Part shown: in pieces, positions 48,228 through 56,996 of the stretch
Layout: each line of letters starts with the position of its first letter
How positions within the stretch are numbered: the stretch's first letter is position 1
NCBI RefSeq assembly: GCF_000316115.1
Contig: NZ_JH993797.1
Location: 3,768,486 to 3,832,485 of the forward strand
Reading direction: 5' to 3'
Length of the DNA: 64,000 bases
Source of the DNA: Leptolyngbya sp. PCC 7375
GTDB lineage: Bacteria; Cyanobacteriota; Cyanobacteriia; Phormidesmidales; Phormidesmidaceae
Made by a program: the position numbers and the translations under genes
The notes under the pieces: generated by a model
The model's database searches: none
What the model saw: only the letters and a program-made list of their open reading frames with translations
What the model was told of the DNA's origin: nothing

Positions 48228-49982
48228 TTATGTCTGGAACTGCTTGGCATAGAAGCTGGCGTAACGTCCCGATTGCTGTAACAGTTCAGCGTGGTTTCCG
48301 GATTCGATAATACGACCTTTTTCCATTACTAGGATGCGATCGCACCGTCTTACGGTCGCCAGTCGATGGGCAATTACAAACACGGTCCGTCCATACATTA
48401 ACCTCTCCAATGCTTCCTGCACTAGCGACTCTGACTCTGCATCGAGGGCAGAAGTTGCCTCATCTAGAATTAGAATCTTTGGATCAAATAAAACGGCTCG
48501 TGCGATCGCAATTCGCTGCCGCTGCCCCCCTGACAAATTCACGCCCCGTTCCCCCACCCAGGTGTGGTATCCCTGGGAGAACTGGCTAATAAATCCATGG
48601 GCATTAGCCACCTTTGCCGCAGCTTCCACATCTGCCAGATTAAAGTCCTGTTGACCAAAGGCAATATTTTCGGCAATCGTCCCAGAGAACAAAACGTTTT
48701 CCTGGGGCACAATCCCAATCTGACGACGCAGACTCTGTAGTGTTACCTGGCGAACGTTAATGCCATCGATCAAAATTTCTCCTGTTGCTACATCATAAAA
48801 ACGCGGCAACAGATTGACTAATGTGGTTTTTCCTGCCCCCGATAGACCGACTAAAGCAATGGTCTGTCCAGGTTCGGCAGAAAGATTGACAGCCTCTAAC
48901 ACCGGCTGGTTGGCTTCATAGGCAAAGCTCACGGCGCGATAGTCTACTTTCCCTGAAACCGTCGGCAGCGATTTTGCATGGGGCTCATCCTGCACTGAGG
49001 GTTTGAGGCTCAACAGCTCTAACACACGATCTATAGACGCTTCTCCTTGCTTAAACTCATTGAAATTTTGAATCACATGATTGACCGGATCAATCAGCAG
49101 TAACGCATTGATGACATAGGTGCCAAACCCTTCACGGGCCAAATTGCCAAGGCTAATCTGCCAGGTACCGACGAGCAACAAAATCACAATCATGCCGGCA
49201 TAGAGAAACCCAACAACCGGAAACTGTACTGCCTGCAACCAAGCCACGGAATAGCGGGCATCACGATTGTTGGCGGAGGCCTTAGCAAAGCGATCAATTT
49301 CATAGTCTTCAGCTGCAAAGGCTTGAACTAAGCGAATACCGCTAAAAACTTCCGCTACCTGAGAAGAGAGATCGGCCACTTTGTCCTGACTGCGACGGGC
49401 AGCGGTCAGCATCTTTTCGCCAAACCAGCCAGATAAGACTGCCAGCAACGGAATCAGGATCAAGGCCGTCGCCGTTAGCTGCCAGTTGAGATAGATCATG
49501 TAGCCAAAAACAACCACCAGCTGTAGCGCAGAGGGGACAAAATCGTGGAATAGCTTGTAGACAACCTCGCCAATGCGATCCACATCTTCGGTCAAGCGAT
49601 AGGCCAGATCGCCCGTTTTAGTTTGTTCGAAGTAGGTCAGACTGAGGGTTTGCAGATGGCCGTAGACACAGGTACGCAGCTGATGGGCGACACGAAATGC
49701 AGCCTTCGCCATCAGGGAGTCTTGGCCATACTGAGCCGCTTTTTGGATGAGCAAACCGATCAGGGTAAGCGCGGCAACGTTACCAAAGGCCGCAACTTGT
49801 CCCTGCACCAGGGTGGAAATAGCCAGACCACCTAGCTTGGCAAGAATTGGCCAGTAAATGGTGAAAACCAGGGTGCAGATAAAGGCAGGAATTAAGATTG
49901 CCTGCTGACAACGAATGTAGGGCAGCAGCTGCCAATAGTTGGGGCGATTATCCAAGGCGTTTTGAACCAATAGGCGTGTCAT
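48228..49982 (-). CDS. ABC exporter, fused membrane and ATPase domains
   Basis: 584 residues. Six membrane helices fill residues 1-320. The ATPase domain has Walker A GLSGAGKTT, signature LSGGQRQRI, Walker B ILILDEATSALDAES and the switch His in VIAHRL. It is an MsbA/LmrA-like half-transporter that would work as a dimer to export a lipid, drug or peptide; the substrate is unknown. The start ATG (49982) is 100 bases from the divergent rdgB gene. Confidence 0.94.
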   Translation of the reverse strand: MTRLLVQNALDNRPNYWQLLPYIRCQQAILIPAFICTLVFTIYWPILAKLGGLAISTLVQGQVAAFGNVAALTLIGLLIQKAAQYGQDSLMAKAAFRVAHQLRTCVYGHLQTLSLTYFEQTKTGDLAYRLTEDVDRIGEVVYKLFHDFVPSALQLVVVFGYMIYLNWQLTATALILIPLLAVLSGWFGEKMLTAARRSQDKVADLSSQVAEVFSGIRLVQAFAAEDYEIDRFAKASANNRDARYSVAWLQAVQFPVVGFLYAGMIVILLLVGTWQISLGNLAREGFGTYVINALLLIDPVNHVIQNFNEFKQGEASIDRVLELLSLKPSVQDEPHAKSLPTVSGKVDYRAVSFAYEANQPVLEAVNLSAEPGQTIALVGLSGAGKTTLVNLLPRFYDVATGEILIDGINVRQVTLQSLRRQIGIVPQENVLFSGTIAENIAFGQQDFNLADVEAAAKVANAHGFISQFSQGYHTWVGERGVNLSGGQRQRIAIARAVLFDPKILILDEATSALDAESESLVQEALERLMYGRTVFVIAHRLATVRRCDRILVMEKGRIIESGNHAELLQQSGRYASFYAKQFQT

Positions 49983-50082
49983 GGATTACGCTACCAGGTT
50001 CCGGGCGGGTACAAGACACCACCCCTACCGTGGTTCAATACCGTGGTTAAAATGGACGCACATTGGAGACTTGCACATCACT

Positions 50083-50661
50083 ATGCCTACCGTCATCGTC
50101 GCTACGGGTAACCCTGGCAAACTCAAAGAAATGCAGGTGTATCTGACACCCCTGGGCTGGGATTTGCAGCTAAAACCCCAAGAAATTGATGTGGATGAGA
50201 CAGGGATGACATTTATTGAGAATGCGCGGCTCAAGGCAAGGGAAGTTGCGATCGCAACCAACCAATGGGCCATTGCCGATGACTCAGGGCTGCAAATTAA
50301 GGCCTTAAACGGTGCACCAGGTCTCTATTCAGCTCGCTATGGCAAGGATGACCAGGACCGTATTAATCGAGTTTTGCGGGAGTTAAGCGGCAGTGAGGAC
50401 CGTGGTGCTCAGTTTGTCTGTGCCCTGGCTCTGGCCCGCCCCAATGGCACCATCGCCCTCGAAACAGAGGGTATTTGTCCTGGGGAAATTCTGACCGAGC
50501 CCAAAGGCAGCAATGGTTTTGGCTATGACCCTATTTTTTACGTCCCGAGCCAGGGTAAAACCTTTGCAGAAATGAGCGACCCACAAAAAGAAACCCACAG
50601 CCATCGGGGTGTTGCCTTTACTCAAATTATGGAGCAGCTGAGGCAATTGCCAATGCCCTAA
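50083..50661 (+). CDS. rdgB: Non-canonical purine NTP pyrophosphatase (RdgB/HAM1)
   Basis: 192 residues from ATG 50083 (MPTVIVATGNPGKLKEM), the usual start and length of the family; an upstream in-frame extension is not homologous. Motifs: TGNPGKLKE, ADDSGLQIKALNGAPG, GFGYDPIFYVP, and the final HRGVAF. It hydrolyses dITP, XTP and ITP to keep damaged purines out of DNA and RNA. Confidence 0.95.
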   Translation: MPTVIVATGNPGKLKEMQVYLTPLGWDLQLKPQEIDVDETGMTFIENARLKAREVAIATNQWAIADDSGLQIKALNGAPGLYSARYGKDDQDRINRVLRELSGSEDRGAQFVCALALARPNGTIALETEGICPGEILTEPKGSNGFGYDPIFYVPSQGKTFAEMSDPQKETHSHRGVAFTQIMEQLRQLPMP

Positions 50662-50746
50662 GCAACCAAGTGAAGTTAGGGTCATCAAAAACAAGTACAA
50701 ATGAACCTACAATATACTGAGGCTAGCGTTTGAATTCCCGAAACCT

Positions 50747-51532
50747 ATGGTTGCCACGTCTACCAAACTGAGCATTCGTTGGGAAAAGCTACCCAAGCAT
50801 TATGTTCTACCGGATGACCCTGTGGACAATATCAGCCAACCCTTTATTGCCGCTGCGTTGAGTGAAAGCCTTTCTATTGCTGGTCGGATTTCGGAAACAG
50901 CCCTGATAACAACCAACTATGGTCTCTGTGCCACAGTCAATGACAAAACCGTAGTCAAAGCTCCTGATTGGGCGTTTATTCCCCACATCACCGTACCTAG
51001 AGCAGATATCGAACGAAGTTATACCCCATATCTAGAAGGTGATCCGCCCACAGTGGTGATGGAGTTTCTGTCAGCTACAGAGGGAGGTGAATACTCCATT
51101 AAAGCCACCTATCCACCGGGTAAATGGTTCTACTATGAGAGCATTCTCAAAGTGCCCTATTACGTCATCTTTGAGCCGACCAATGGTAGCCTCGAAGTCT
51201 ATCGTCTGGATGACGCCAATGGGTATCAACTACAGATGCCTGATAACCAGAATGGCTACTTGATAGAAAATATGGGTCTTTCCCTGGGAGTGTGGGAAGG
51301 TATTCGTGAAAATCGTTCAGGTTATTGGCTACGTTGGTGGGATACCCAGGGAAAGTTACTGCTTTGGGGCAGCGAGCTATCTGCCCAAGAGCGCCAACGA
51401 GCAGAACAGGCTGAGCAAACTCGAAATGCAGCCGTTCTTAAGTTACTATCCATGGGACTAACCACTCAACAAGTAGCTGAAGCATTGACTCTACCTGAAA
51501 AAGCTGTCATTTCAATACAGGCCTCTGATTAA
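50747..51532 (+). CDS. Uma2 family (DUF820) nuclease-like protein
   Basis: 261 residues. The Uma2 core shows the PD-(D/E)xK-type elements: KAPDWAFIPHI, VVMEFLSATEGGEY and YYVIFEPTNGSLEVYRL. The C-terminus is a helical tail (LSAQERQRAEQAEQTRNAA) with a short helix-turn-helix-like end. Uma2 families are greatly expanded in cyanobacteria and their role is unclear. One of four intact copies in this window. Confidence 0.88.
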   Translation: MVATSTKLSIRWEKLPKHYVLPDDPVDNISQPFIAAALSESLSIAGRISETALITTNYGLCATVNDKTVVKAPDWAFIPHITVPRADIERSYTPYLEGDPPTVVMEFLSATEGGEYSIKATYPPGKWFYYESILKVPYYVIFEPTNGSLEVYRLDDANGYQLQMPDNQNGYLIENMGLSLGVWEGIRENRSGYWLRWWDTQGKLLLWGSELSAQERQRAEQAEQTRNAAVLKLLSMGLTTQQVAEALTLPEKAVISIQASD

Positions 51533-51549
51533 CCTTGTGTCAGCAGCAA

Positions 51550-51581
51550 TAAAAAGCTGCCTTCTACTGAGAAGGCAGCTT
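51550..51581 (-). terminator. Terminator of psbY
   Basis: AAGCTGCCTTCT (51554-51565), ACTG loop, AGAAGGCAGCTT (51570-51581). On the minus strand it ends in a T-run (51550-51555), 44 bases past psbY. It may also stop the convergent Uma2 transcript. Confidence 0.85.
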
Positions 51582-51624
51582 ATATGAGTAATTCGATAAC
51601 TTTTCGTTACGAAAAGGGCTTTCT

Positions 51625-51747
51625 TTATTCTTCGCCAAACATGGATTGAATCTGGCCCAGTGCAGCTTGGAAAATATTAAACCCAGCCCAGCCCGCAGCT
51701 AGGGCAATGGGAGCAAGTACAGCTACAACCCGGAAATCAATGTCCAT
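51625..51747 (-). CDS. psbY: Photosystem II protein PsbY
   Basis: A 40-residue peptide: MDIDFRVVAVLAPIALAAGW, one membrane helix, then NIFQAALGQ and an acidic end. The MDxxFRV start and APIALAAGWAGFN match PsbY, a peripheral photosystem II subunit near cytochrome b559. AGGAGG is seven bases before the ATG, and a strong terminator follows. Confidence 0.88.
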   Translation of the reverse strand: MDIDFRVVAVLAPIALAAGWAGFNIFQAALGQIQSMFGEE

Positions 51748-52030
51748 TACCGAACCTCCTGCGGAGAAAAACGTTTTATGTAAATACTTATATATAATAT
51801 TCTCATAAACTAGGCGCAGTTTGAAGTGGGGATAGGATCTTCGCCGAAGGTTAATGAGTGGTGAAAGGAGCGGGAAATAGGGTTAGCCCCATGGGTGTAC
51901 ATGGCTTTTTATGCAGATAATTTTATTTAGAGCGGGTCGCAAAACCAAACACCTCAAGCATCTCAGGTTTGACAGCGGACGCTTCCGTTCACAACATCAA
52001 AAAGGTTCATAAATCATTTCTATAATTACC

Positions 52031-52777
52031 ATGACTAACCGGCCTGTCGCCGCTATTACCGGAGCCTCTAGCGGTATTGGTAGTGCTATTGCCACTCGCC
52101 TGGCGGCGGATGGATATGACTTAGCCTTGTGTGCCCGTCGTCAGCAGCGTCTGACAGAGCTAGCCGATACGTTATCTCAGCAATATGGGGCCGCAGTGTT
52201 AACTCAAAGCGTTGATCTACGCGATGAATCCCAAATTTTGGCCTGGTTTAGCGCGATCTCAACCCGCTTTAACCACCTTGATGTGCTGATCAACAACGCT
52301 GGCCTCGGCTACCAAGAATCCCTCACCAGCGGCAGTACCGAAAAATGGCGCGAAACTCTTGATGTTAACGTCATTGCCCTTTCCATCTGCACCCGCGAAG
52401 CCATTAAGCTCATGCGCAACCTGGGTAAAGACCAGGGTCACATCGTTCACATCAGCTCCATGTCGGGCCATCGCGTCCCCGGCAGCGGCATGTACTCCGC
52501 CTCTAAATTTGCCGTGCGTGCCCTCACAGAAGGACTACGTCAGGAACTCCGAGCAGACGGTAGCGCCATTCGCATCTCATCCATCAGCCCTGGCTTTGTG
52601 GAAACCGAGTTCGCCGAAAAATACTCCGGCAGTCGAGAACAAGCTCAACAGGTCTACAATCAATTTCCGGTACTCCAGCCCAATGACATTGCTAATGCCA
52701 TTGGCTATGTCCTCAGCCAACCCGACCATGTGCAGGTCCATGACATCTTGCTAAGGCCGACTCAGCAATCGAGTTAG
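52031..52777 (+). CDS. Short-chain dehydrogenase/reductase
   Basis: 248 residues. Cofactor motif TGASSGIGSA, LINNAGLG, and the catalytic Ser-Tyr-Lys in ISSMSG and YSASKFAV. The region after GxG (CARRQQRL) with Arg residues favours NADP. It is close to the YdfG/3-ketoacyl-type serine dehydrogenases; substrate unknown. Confidence 0.92.
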   Translation: MTNRPVAAITGASSGIGSAIATRLAADGYDLALCARRQQRLTELADTLSQQYGAAVLTQSVDLRDESQILAWFSAISTRFNHLDVLINNAGLGYQESLTSGSTEKWRETLDVNVIALSICTREAIKLMRNLGKDQGHIVHISSMSGHRVPGSGMYSASKFAVRALTEGLRQELRADGSAIRISSISPGFVETEFAEKYSGSREQAQQVYNQFPVLQPNDIANAIGYVLSQPDHVQVHDILLRPTQQSS

Positions 52778-52872
52778 GAGGTGCATAGAAATCAAAGTCT
52801 GATGTGGATGGGTGAATGGGTAGATAGGTGGATGGGTTGTAGCTGCAAGCGTCTTAGGCTGTTTCCATCCAC

Positions 52873-53739
52873 TCAATACATGTCTGCGTTTGCCATGTTA
52901 CTGCTGTGGAAGCGACGACCGTGCCCCGGCAGAACCCATTCAAACGAGTAATCGGTCAGGCGCTTCATGGATTTGATTTGCTCATCCCAGGAGTACCAAC
53001 AATAACGCCGGAAAGCGTAGAGACGGCCTAAGTGAACGGACCAGGCCAGGTGGTCGCCTGTGAACAAAAATTTGTTCTGATAAAGCAGAACAGTATGACC
53101 TTTGCTGTGGCCAGGCACCGGAATGATGGTAATGTCTGGTGCTAGTTGGTAAGGGTCCTGCCCCTTAAGCTGAATTTCGATGGATTGGGTATCGCTGGTG
53201 ATATCGTCCTGGTGGAGAATGCGAACTGACGAGTCAGCGCTGGTGCGATCGCAGCCAAAATGCTGCTGAAACTTGGCATGATCCGCTACATCATCCCGAT
53301 GGGTGAGATAGAGATATTGCACCCCACCCATAGACTCCAATCGTTTCACTAAGGGTGGGGTAAATCGAGGAGAATCAATCAGAACATTTCCCTCAGGCCG
53401 TTGAATAAAATAGCTGGCCGCCGCATAGGATTTCTCGGAATGATAGCCGCAATGATAAACATTGTCCTCAATTAGATCCGGCAGTTGCTCCTGGGCCTGT
53501 TTAATATCCTTGGGTGTAGCCGCCGTTCCAATCGATGCGGTGGGACACGACAACAATGCTTTTAACGCTTGAATCCGCTGCGCTGAAGTCGTTGGTTGAG
53601 CATGCACCGCCGACATCTCTCCATCTCGACCAAACACCTCTGGAGCCATCCAGCGGCAGGTATCGCAATCGATACACGTAGTATCAACAAAAAAGTCACC
53701 TTCTACATTCTCTGGACGACGAGCTTTCAGCTGAGCCAT
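52873..53739 (-). CDS. Ferredoxin-metallo-beta-lactamase fusion protein
   Basis: 288 residues. The N-terminal 75 residues form a ferredoxin-like domain with CIDCDTC and a later CPTAS, enough Cys for one 4Fe-4S cluster. Residues about 85-285 are a metallo-beta-lactamase fold: LTHRDDVADH, PGHSKGH, FTGDHLAW and VLPGHGRR. The first metal motif is HRDDVADH, a variant of HxHxDH. This fused family recurs in cyanobacteria and plants; its reaction is not known to me. Confidence 0.82.
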   Translation of the reverse strand: MAQLKARRPENVEGDFFVDTTCIDCDTCRWMAPEVFGRDGEMSAVHAQPTTSAQRIQALKALLSCPTASIGTAATPKDIKQAQEQLPDLIEDNVYHCGYHSEKSYAAASYFIQRPEGNVLIDSPRFTPPLVKRLESMGGVQYLYLTHRDDVADHAKFQQHFGCDRTSADSSVRILHQDDITSDTQSIEIQLKGQDPYQLAPDITIIPVPGHSKGHTVLLYQNKFLFTGDHLAWSVHLGRLYAFRRYCWYSWDEQIKSMKRLTDYSFEWVLPGHGRRFHSSNMANADMY

Positions 53740-53911
53740 AACATCACCATTTGTTATAGTTCCAGTTTAGTAAACGCATGAGAAAACTGTTTAATACAGA
53801 CAAAAATCATCAAAGGAAACAACCGACAAAAGAGACTCTTAGTTAAACAGAATCTTCCAAAAAGGGCAGCCAGGCCCTACACCTCAAAATGAAACCCATC
53901 GCCCATCCGCC

Positions 53912-53939
53912 AGGGCATATGAGTCTAGGGCATATGAGT
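53912..53939. repeat. 13-bp direct repeat between the DUF58 and ferredoxin-MBL genes
   Basis: AGGGCATATGAGT twice with a 2-base spacer (period 15). It lies 15 bases beyond the DUF58 stop. No regulator known. Confidence 0.5.
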
Positions 53940-53953
53940 AATAAAGGCACTTG

Positions 53954-55123
53954 TTAAACTGTTGAACTGGCATTCAGATTATTTTGTAATTGCTGTTGTA
54001 GATCATCGACAGGATTAATCACCAAGCCAGAAACCTCGCTTTCATTTGAAAGATACCCACTAGAGTGGGCGGCAGTTTTTGATAAAAACAAAACTTCAGC
54101 GCTGTTGCGGGGCAATTGTTTACCCGCTTGTGCCGTCAGCCATATGATAGGTGGGGCTGGCAATTTTTGATTACCGACATCGTTTAGTTGAATGCCTGCC
54201 AACACCGTCAAAACCGCTGTTGAATCGTGCACTAGACCCGTCCTGGAACTCCAAAACTGAGTCGCCAGACCTTGGCGCTGACCATAGTGATAGAGTGATG
54301 CTGCTGCGATTACGGCTCGTTCAAAACTGTCAATATCCCATGACTCAGAGGTATCTAAGGCAATAATTAAACTCTGGTGACTGGTTAACACCTCTAGCTC
54401 CCGCACCCGCAGTTCTCCGTAGCGGGCACTGGTGCGCCAGTGGATTAATCGAGTGGGGTCACCCCAGCGATAGGGGCGCAGAGCACGAGTGATACCTTCC
54501 GTGCCACTGGCATTGATGGCCGTTTTTTGCAGCTGCCGCCGTCCTGTTTCATCGCCCAAGGAGTCGATGACTGGACAACGCTCTAAGGACAGTACCTGAG
54601 GATAGACTACAGCCTTTGCGTTAGCGGCATGCAAACGACTGCACCAGAACAAGCCTAAAGGGGCTGCCGTTCGTAAACGGACCTTAGGCCAGGTATAAAT
54701 ACCTCGCTTTTCAGTCGGAATTTCGTAACGCCAGGTATGTTGCGATCGCGCCTGCAAACTGGCAATGGCATGGGTCGGCTGAGACCCTAACTTAGCAGGT
54801 ACAAGGTCTTGCATCTGGAGCAAACTCTTAGGGGAAGCAGTGGCATTTTTCAGCGTCACCACCATAGCTAGAGCCTCTCCTGCCGAGACAGGACGCGGCA
54901 TTTGTCGAGCCACAGATAGCCCATGCAACGCTCGCTGCGGCAAAATCGACGACACCGACAACAAGGCAATCATGATGCCACTAATCACATACAGCCAACC
55001 TGCCATGGTGTTAGTTGCCGCGCCGAAAAAACATAGCGTAATCCCCAGCAGCACCCAACCACTATACGCAGGGGTCACCCAGTTGGCTTCCATCCAATGA
55101 GATAAACGTTTTAATAAAAACAT
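53954..55123 (-). CDS. DUF58 domain protein
   Basis: 389 residues from ATG 55123. Two membrane helices near the N-terminus (about 20-60) anchor it. The DUF58 core is at residues about 190-270: GIRxxxPYRWGDPTRLIHWR is seen here as RPYRWGDPTRLIHWRTSAR, with LIIALDTSES forming the start of a von Willebrand-A-like fold. DUF58 proteins often act with MoxR ATPases and transglutaminase-like proteins; neither is adjacent here. Confidence 0.87.
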   Translation of the reverse strand: MFLLKRLSHWMEANWVTPAYSGWVLLGITLCFFGAATNTMAGWLYVISGIMIALLSVSSILPQRALHGLSVARQMPRPVSAGEALAMVVTLKNATASPKSLLQMQDLVPAKLGSQPTHAIASLQARSQHTWRYEIPTEKRGIYTWPKVRLRTAAPLGLFWCSRLHAANAKAVVYPQVLSLERCPVIDSLGDETGRRQLQKTAINASGTEGITRALRPYRWGDPTRLIHWRTSARYGELRVRELEVLTSHQSLIIALDTSESWDIDSFERAVIAAASLYHYGQRQGLATQFWSSRTGLVHDSTAVLTVLAGIQLNDVGNQKLPAPPIIWLTAQAGKQLPRNSAEVLFLSKTAAHSSGYLSNESEVSGLVINPVDDLQQQLQNNLNASSTV

Positions 55124-55229
55124 CAACTATGCTCGAAAAGAACGATTGGCCACCTTTCTGCGCTTCAGGATGCCCTAAGTAATTAGGTTAAACTAATGAC
55201 ACCATAGATGGCTTCTGAGCGATTTAACC

Positions 55230-56006
55230 ATGACAGATCTCCGCTCTACGCTACACAACGTTACATATCCTGAGTCCGACGGCCAACCAATGACGGAAAG
55301 TGACGCTACTCGCGATTATTTGTTTTATAGCGTTGAAGCCCTCAGACTTTACTTTAAAAGCCGTGGCAGCGTTTATGTGTCTGGCAATTTATTCATCTAT
55401 TACGAAGAAGGAAACCCCAAGGCCGTTATCTCACCCGATGTGTTTGTGGTATTTGGTGTGAGTCATCGCAAACGTCGTAGCTATAAAACATGGCAGGAGG
55501 ACAATAAGCTACCCTCTTTCATCCTAGAAATCACTTCAAAAACTACAAAGAAGCAAGATCAAGAACATAAACCCAAGCTCTATGCCAGTCTGGGCGTTCA
55601 AGAATATTTTCAATACGATCCAACTGCGGACTACTTAAAGCCTCAACTACAGGGAGCAAAGCTAGGGAATGGCAACTATGGGCCATTACCAGTTCAGTAC
55701 ACAGCTGACCAAATTCCATTTATCCATAGTCAAGCATTAGGGCTTGATCTACAGCTTCGTCAGGCTTTCAAAGGCATTGGTGTGGTTCCATTACCCAAAG
55801 CGCTGAGGTTTTATGACCCTCAAACTGGTCGCATTTTACCTAGCCAAGAAGAGGTCCTGGAAGAACGGGATGATGCTTTACAGGAACTCGATACCGCGCA
55901 GCAAGAACTGGATGTCGCACAGCAAGAACTGGATATCGCACAGCAACGGGCTGACGCTTTAGCAGAGAAGTTGCGATCGCTCGGTATCGATCCAGATGAG
56001 ATTTAG
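55230..56006 (+). CDS. Uma2 family protein with heptad-repeat tail
   Basis: 258 residues. Core: VISPDVFVVFGVSHRKR, FILEITSKTTKKQD and EYFQYDPTADYL. The C-terminus has near-identical short repeats (QQELDVAQQELDIAQQ), a coiled coil, and ends LRSLGIDPDEI. The last 40 bases reappear in part at 56964-56996 as a relic. First gene of the accessory patch. Confidence 0.88.
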   Translation: MTDLRSTLHNVTYPESDGQPMTESDATRDYLFYSVEALRLYFKSRGSVYVSGNLFIYYEEGNPKAVISPDVFVVFGVSHRKRRSYKTWQEDNKLPSFILEITSKTTKKQDQEHKPKLYASLGVQEYFQYDPTADYLKPQLQGAKLGNGNYGPLPVQYTADQIPFIHSQALGLDLQLRQAFKGIGVVPLPKALRFYDPQTGRILPSQEEVLEERDDALQELDTAQQELDVAQQELDIAQQRADALAEKLRSLGIDPDEI

Positions 56007-56095
56007 GTACTGGTATCTAGGTTTCGACGTTGTCCGATTTGGCTAAAGATGTCTTCAACGGTGAAGTCTTTCAAGACTTTTACTGAGCCCTTGAG
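56003..56095 (-). pseudogene. Relic of an unidentified gene
   Basis: A stop-bounded minus-strand frame reads LKGSVKVLKDFTVEDIFSQI then GQRRN and ends at 56003. It looks coding and has no start or RBS, so it is a C-terminal fragment. Family not recognised. Its stop overlaps the stop of the opposing Uma2 gene. Confidence 0.35.
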
Positions 56096-56605
56096 TTACT
56101 CACCAGCTAATTTTAAAGCTTTTAGGAGCACATCTGAACTGATGCGAAAGCCGACATCAATCAACTTTTCGTATTCATCACGGGCTGAGGATATATAGCC
56201 CTCGCGCTTTGCAATAGCGATGATACTGATGGTTCCTCGTACTGATAAGCCTAGAACAGTAGCAGCTTTGCGAGCAGCCCTATCATCGATGATGGCGTCG
56301 AAGTCTGGGTGGGAGATTAGCCATGACATCACGTAGCTTTCGCCCATACCCAAATCCCAACTGGCAACTTGAGGCGCAATGCTGTCAACTGGCTTGATAT
56401 ATTTCTGCCCTTCATTACGAATCCAGGTTACGGCAGGGTCATTGTAGCCACTGTTTTGGATTTCATCAGCAACGCCCTGGGGGATGACTAGCTGGTCACA
56501 CAGTTGGATAAGTAAATCCACCCGACCGATTTTGGCCAGGGTAATAATTGGAGATGCATTGACAGCCCAGCGCCTAGTCACGGGTGATTTCCTCTTCAAG
56601 CTCAT
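56096..56605 (-). CDS. DUF3368 PIN-like toxin
   Basis: 169 residues. PIN-fold features: AVNASPIITLAKIG, the acidic GMGESYVMSW, and IIDDRAARKAATVLG followed by VRGTISIIAIAKREG. DUF3368 proteins are predicted ribonuclease toxins. The gene overlaps the upstream UPF0175 gene by 32 bases, the usual toxin-antitoxin arrangement. Confidence 0.85.
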   Translation of the reverse strand: MSLKRKSPVTRRWAVNASPIITLAKIGRVDLLIQLCDQLVIPQGVADEIQNSGYNDPAVTWIRNEGQKYIKPVDSIAPQVASWDLGMGESYVMSWLISHPDFDAIIDDRAARKAATVLGLSVRGTISIIAIAKREGYISSARDEYEKLIDVGFRISSDVLLKALKLAGE

Positions 56606-56825
56606 CTGGGGTTACTTGGAAAGGAGAGACTTCAAAGCGGTTGAGAGCATCGAGAAAGGCTTGGCGGCTGATGCCTGCAATTTCGGCGGCTTTGGATTGG
56701 GAGACTCTGCCGATTTCGTACCATTTGACGGCAGCGGCGATGCGAAGCTCTTGGACGAACTGATCGGGGGTGCTACGAGTAACGGAGAAGACGCTTTCGG
56801 GTAGGCTGAATTGGATTTCTATCAT
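56574..56825 (-). CDS. UPF0175 family antitoxin
   Basis: 83 residues: a short strand IEIQFSLPESVF, a helix with ELRIAAAVKWYEIGRVSQSK, then AAEIAGISRQAFLDALNRF, a helix-turn-helix. UPF0175 proteins accompany DUF3368 toxins, and likely bind both the toxin and their own promoter. Confidence 0.87.
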   Translation of the reverse strand: MIEIQFSLPESVFSVTRSTPDQFVQELRIAAAVKWYEIGRVSQSKAAEIAGISRQAFLDALNRFEVSPFQVTPDELEEEITRD

Positions 56826-56867
56826 GGGTCTTTGGGTAATGGACGGATAGGTCTATGCGAGCGGGCT

Positions 56868-56964
56868 TTAGAGTTGGCCTTTGAAGGCTTTGTCGAGGAT
56901 GGCGGGGAGCAAGACCACCGAACTCGGTGGCGGTTTGGGTTTGCAGGGTACTGAGGGTAGTTAA
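56868..56964 (-). pseudogene. hsdS C-terminal relic, frameshifted
   Basis: The minus strand reads LSTLQTQTATE in one frame, then LLPAILDKAFKGQL and stop in another. This is the coiled C-terminus of a type I restriction specificity subunit (HsdS). A closely similar stretch lies at 57710-57817. Confidence 0.65.
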
Positions 56965-56996
56965 GATCGCTCGGCATCGATCCAGATAAGATTTAG
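56964..56996 (+). pseudogene. Uma2 C-terminal relic
   Basis: RSLGIDPDKI and stop, almost identical in DNA to the end of the Uma2 gene at 55230-56006 (ATCGATCCAGATxAGATTTAG in both). It directly adjoins the hsdS relic and overlaps the stop of the next Uma2 gene, marking a recombination joint. Confidence 0.6.

Noticed and set aside
49981-50082. A longer N-terminus for RdgB
   Set aside because: The 34 extra residues are unlike RdgB proteins and overlap the divergent ABC gene start; MPTVIVATGNPGK is the family start.
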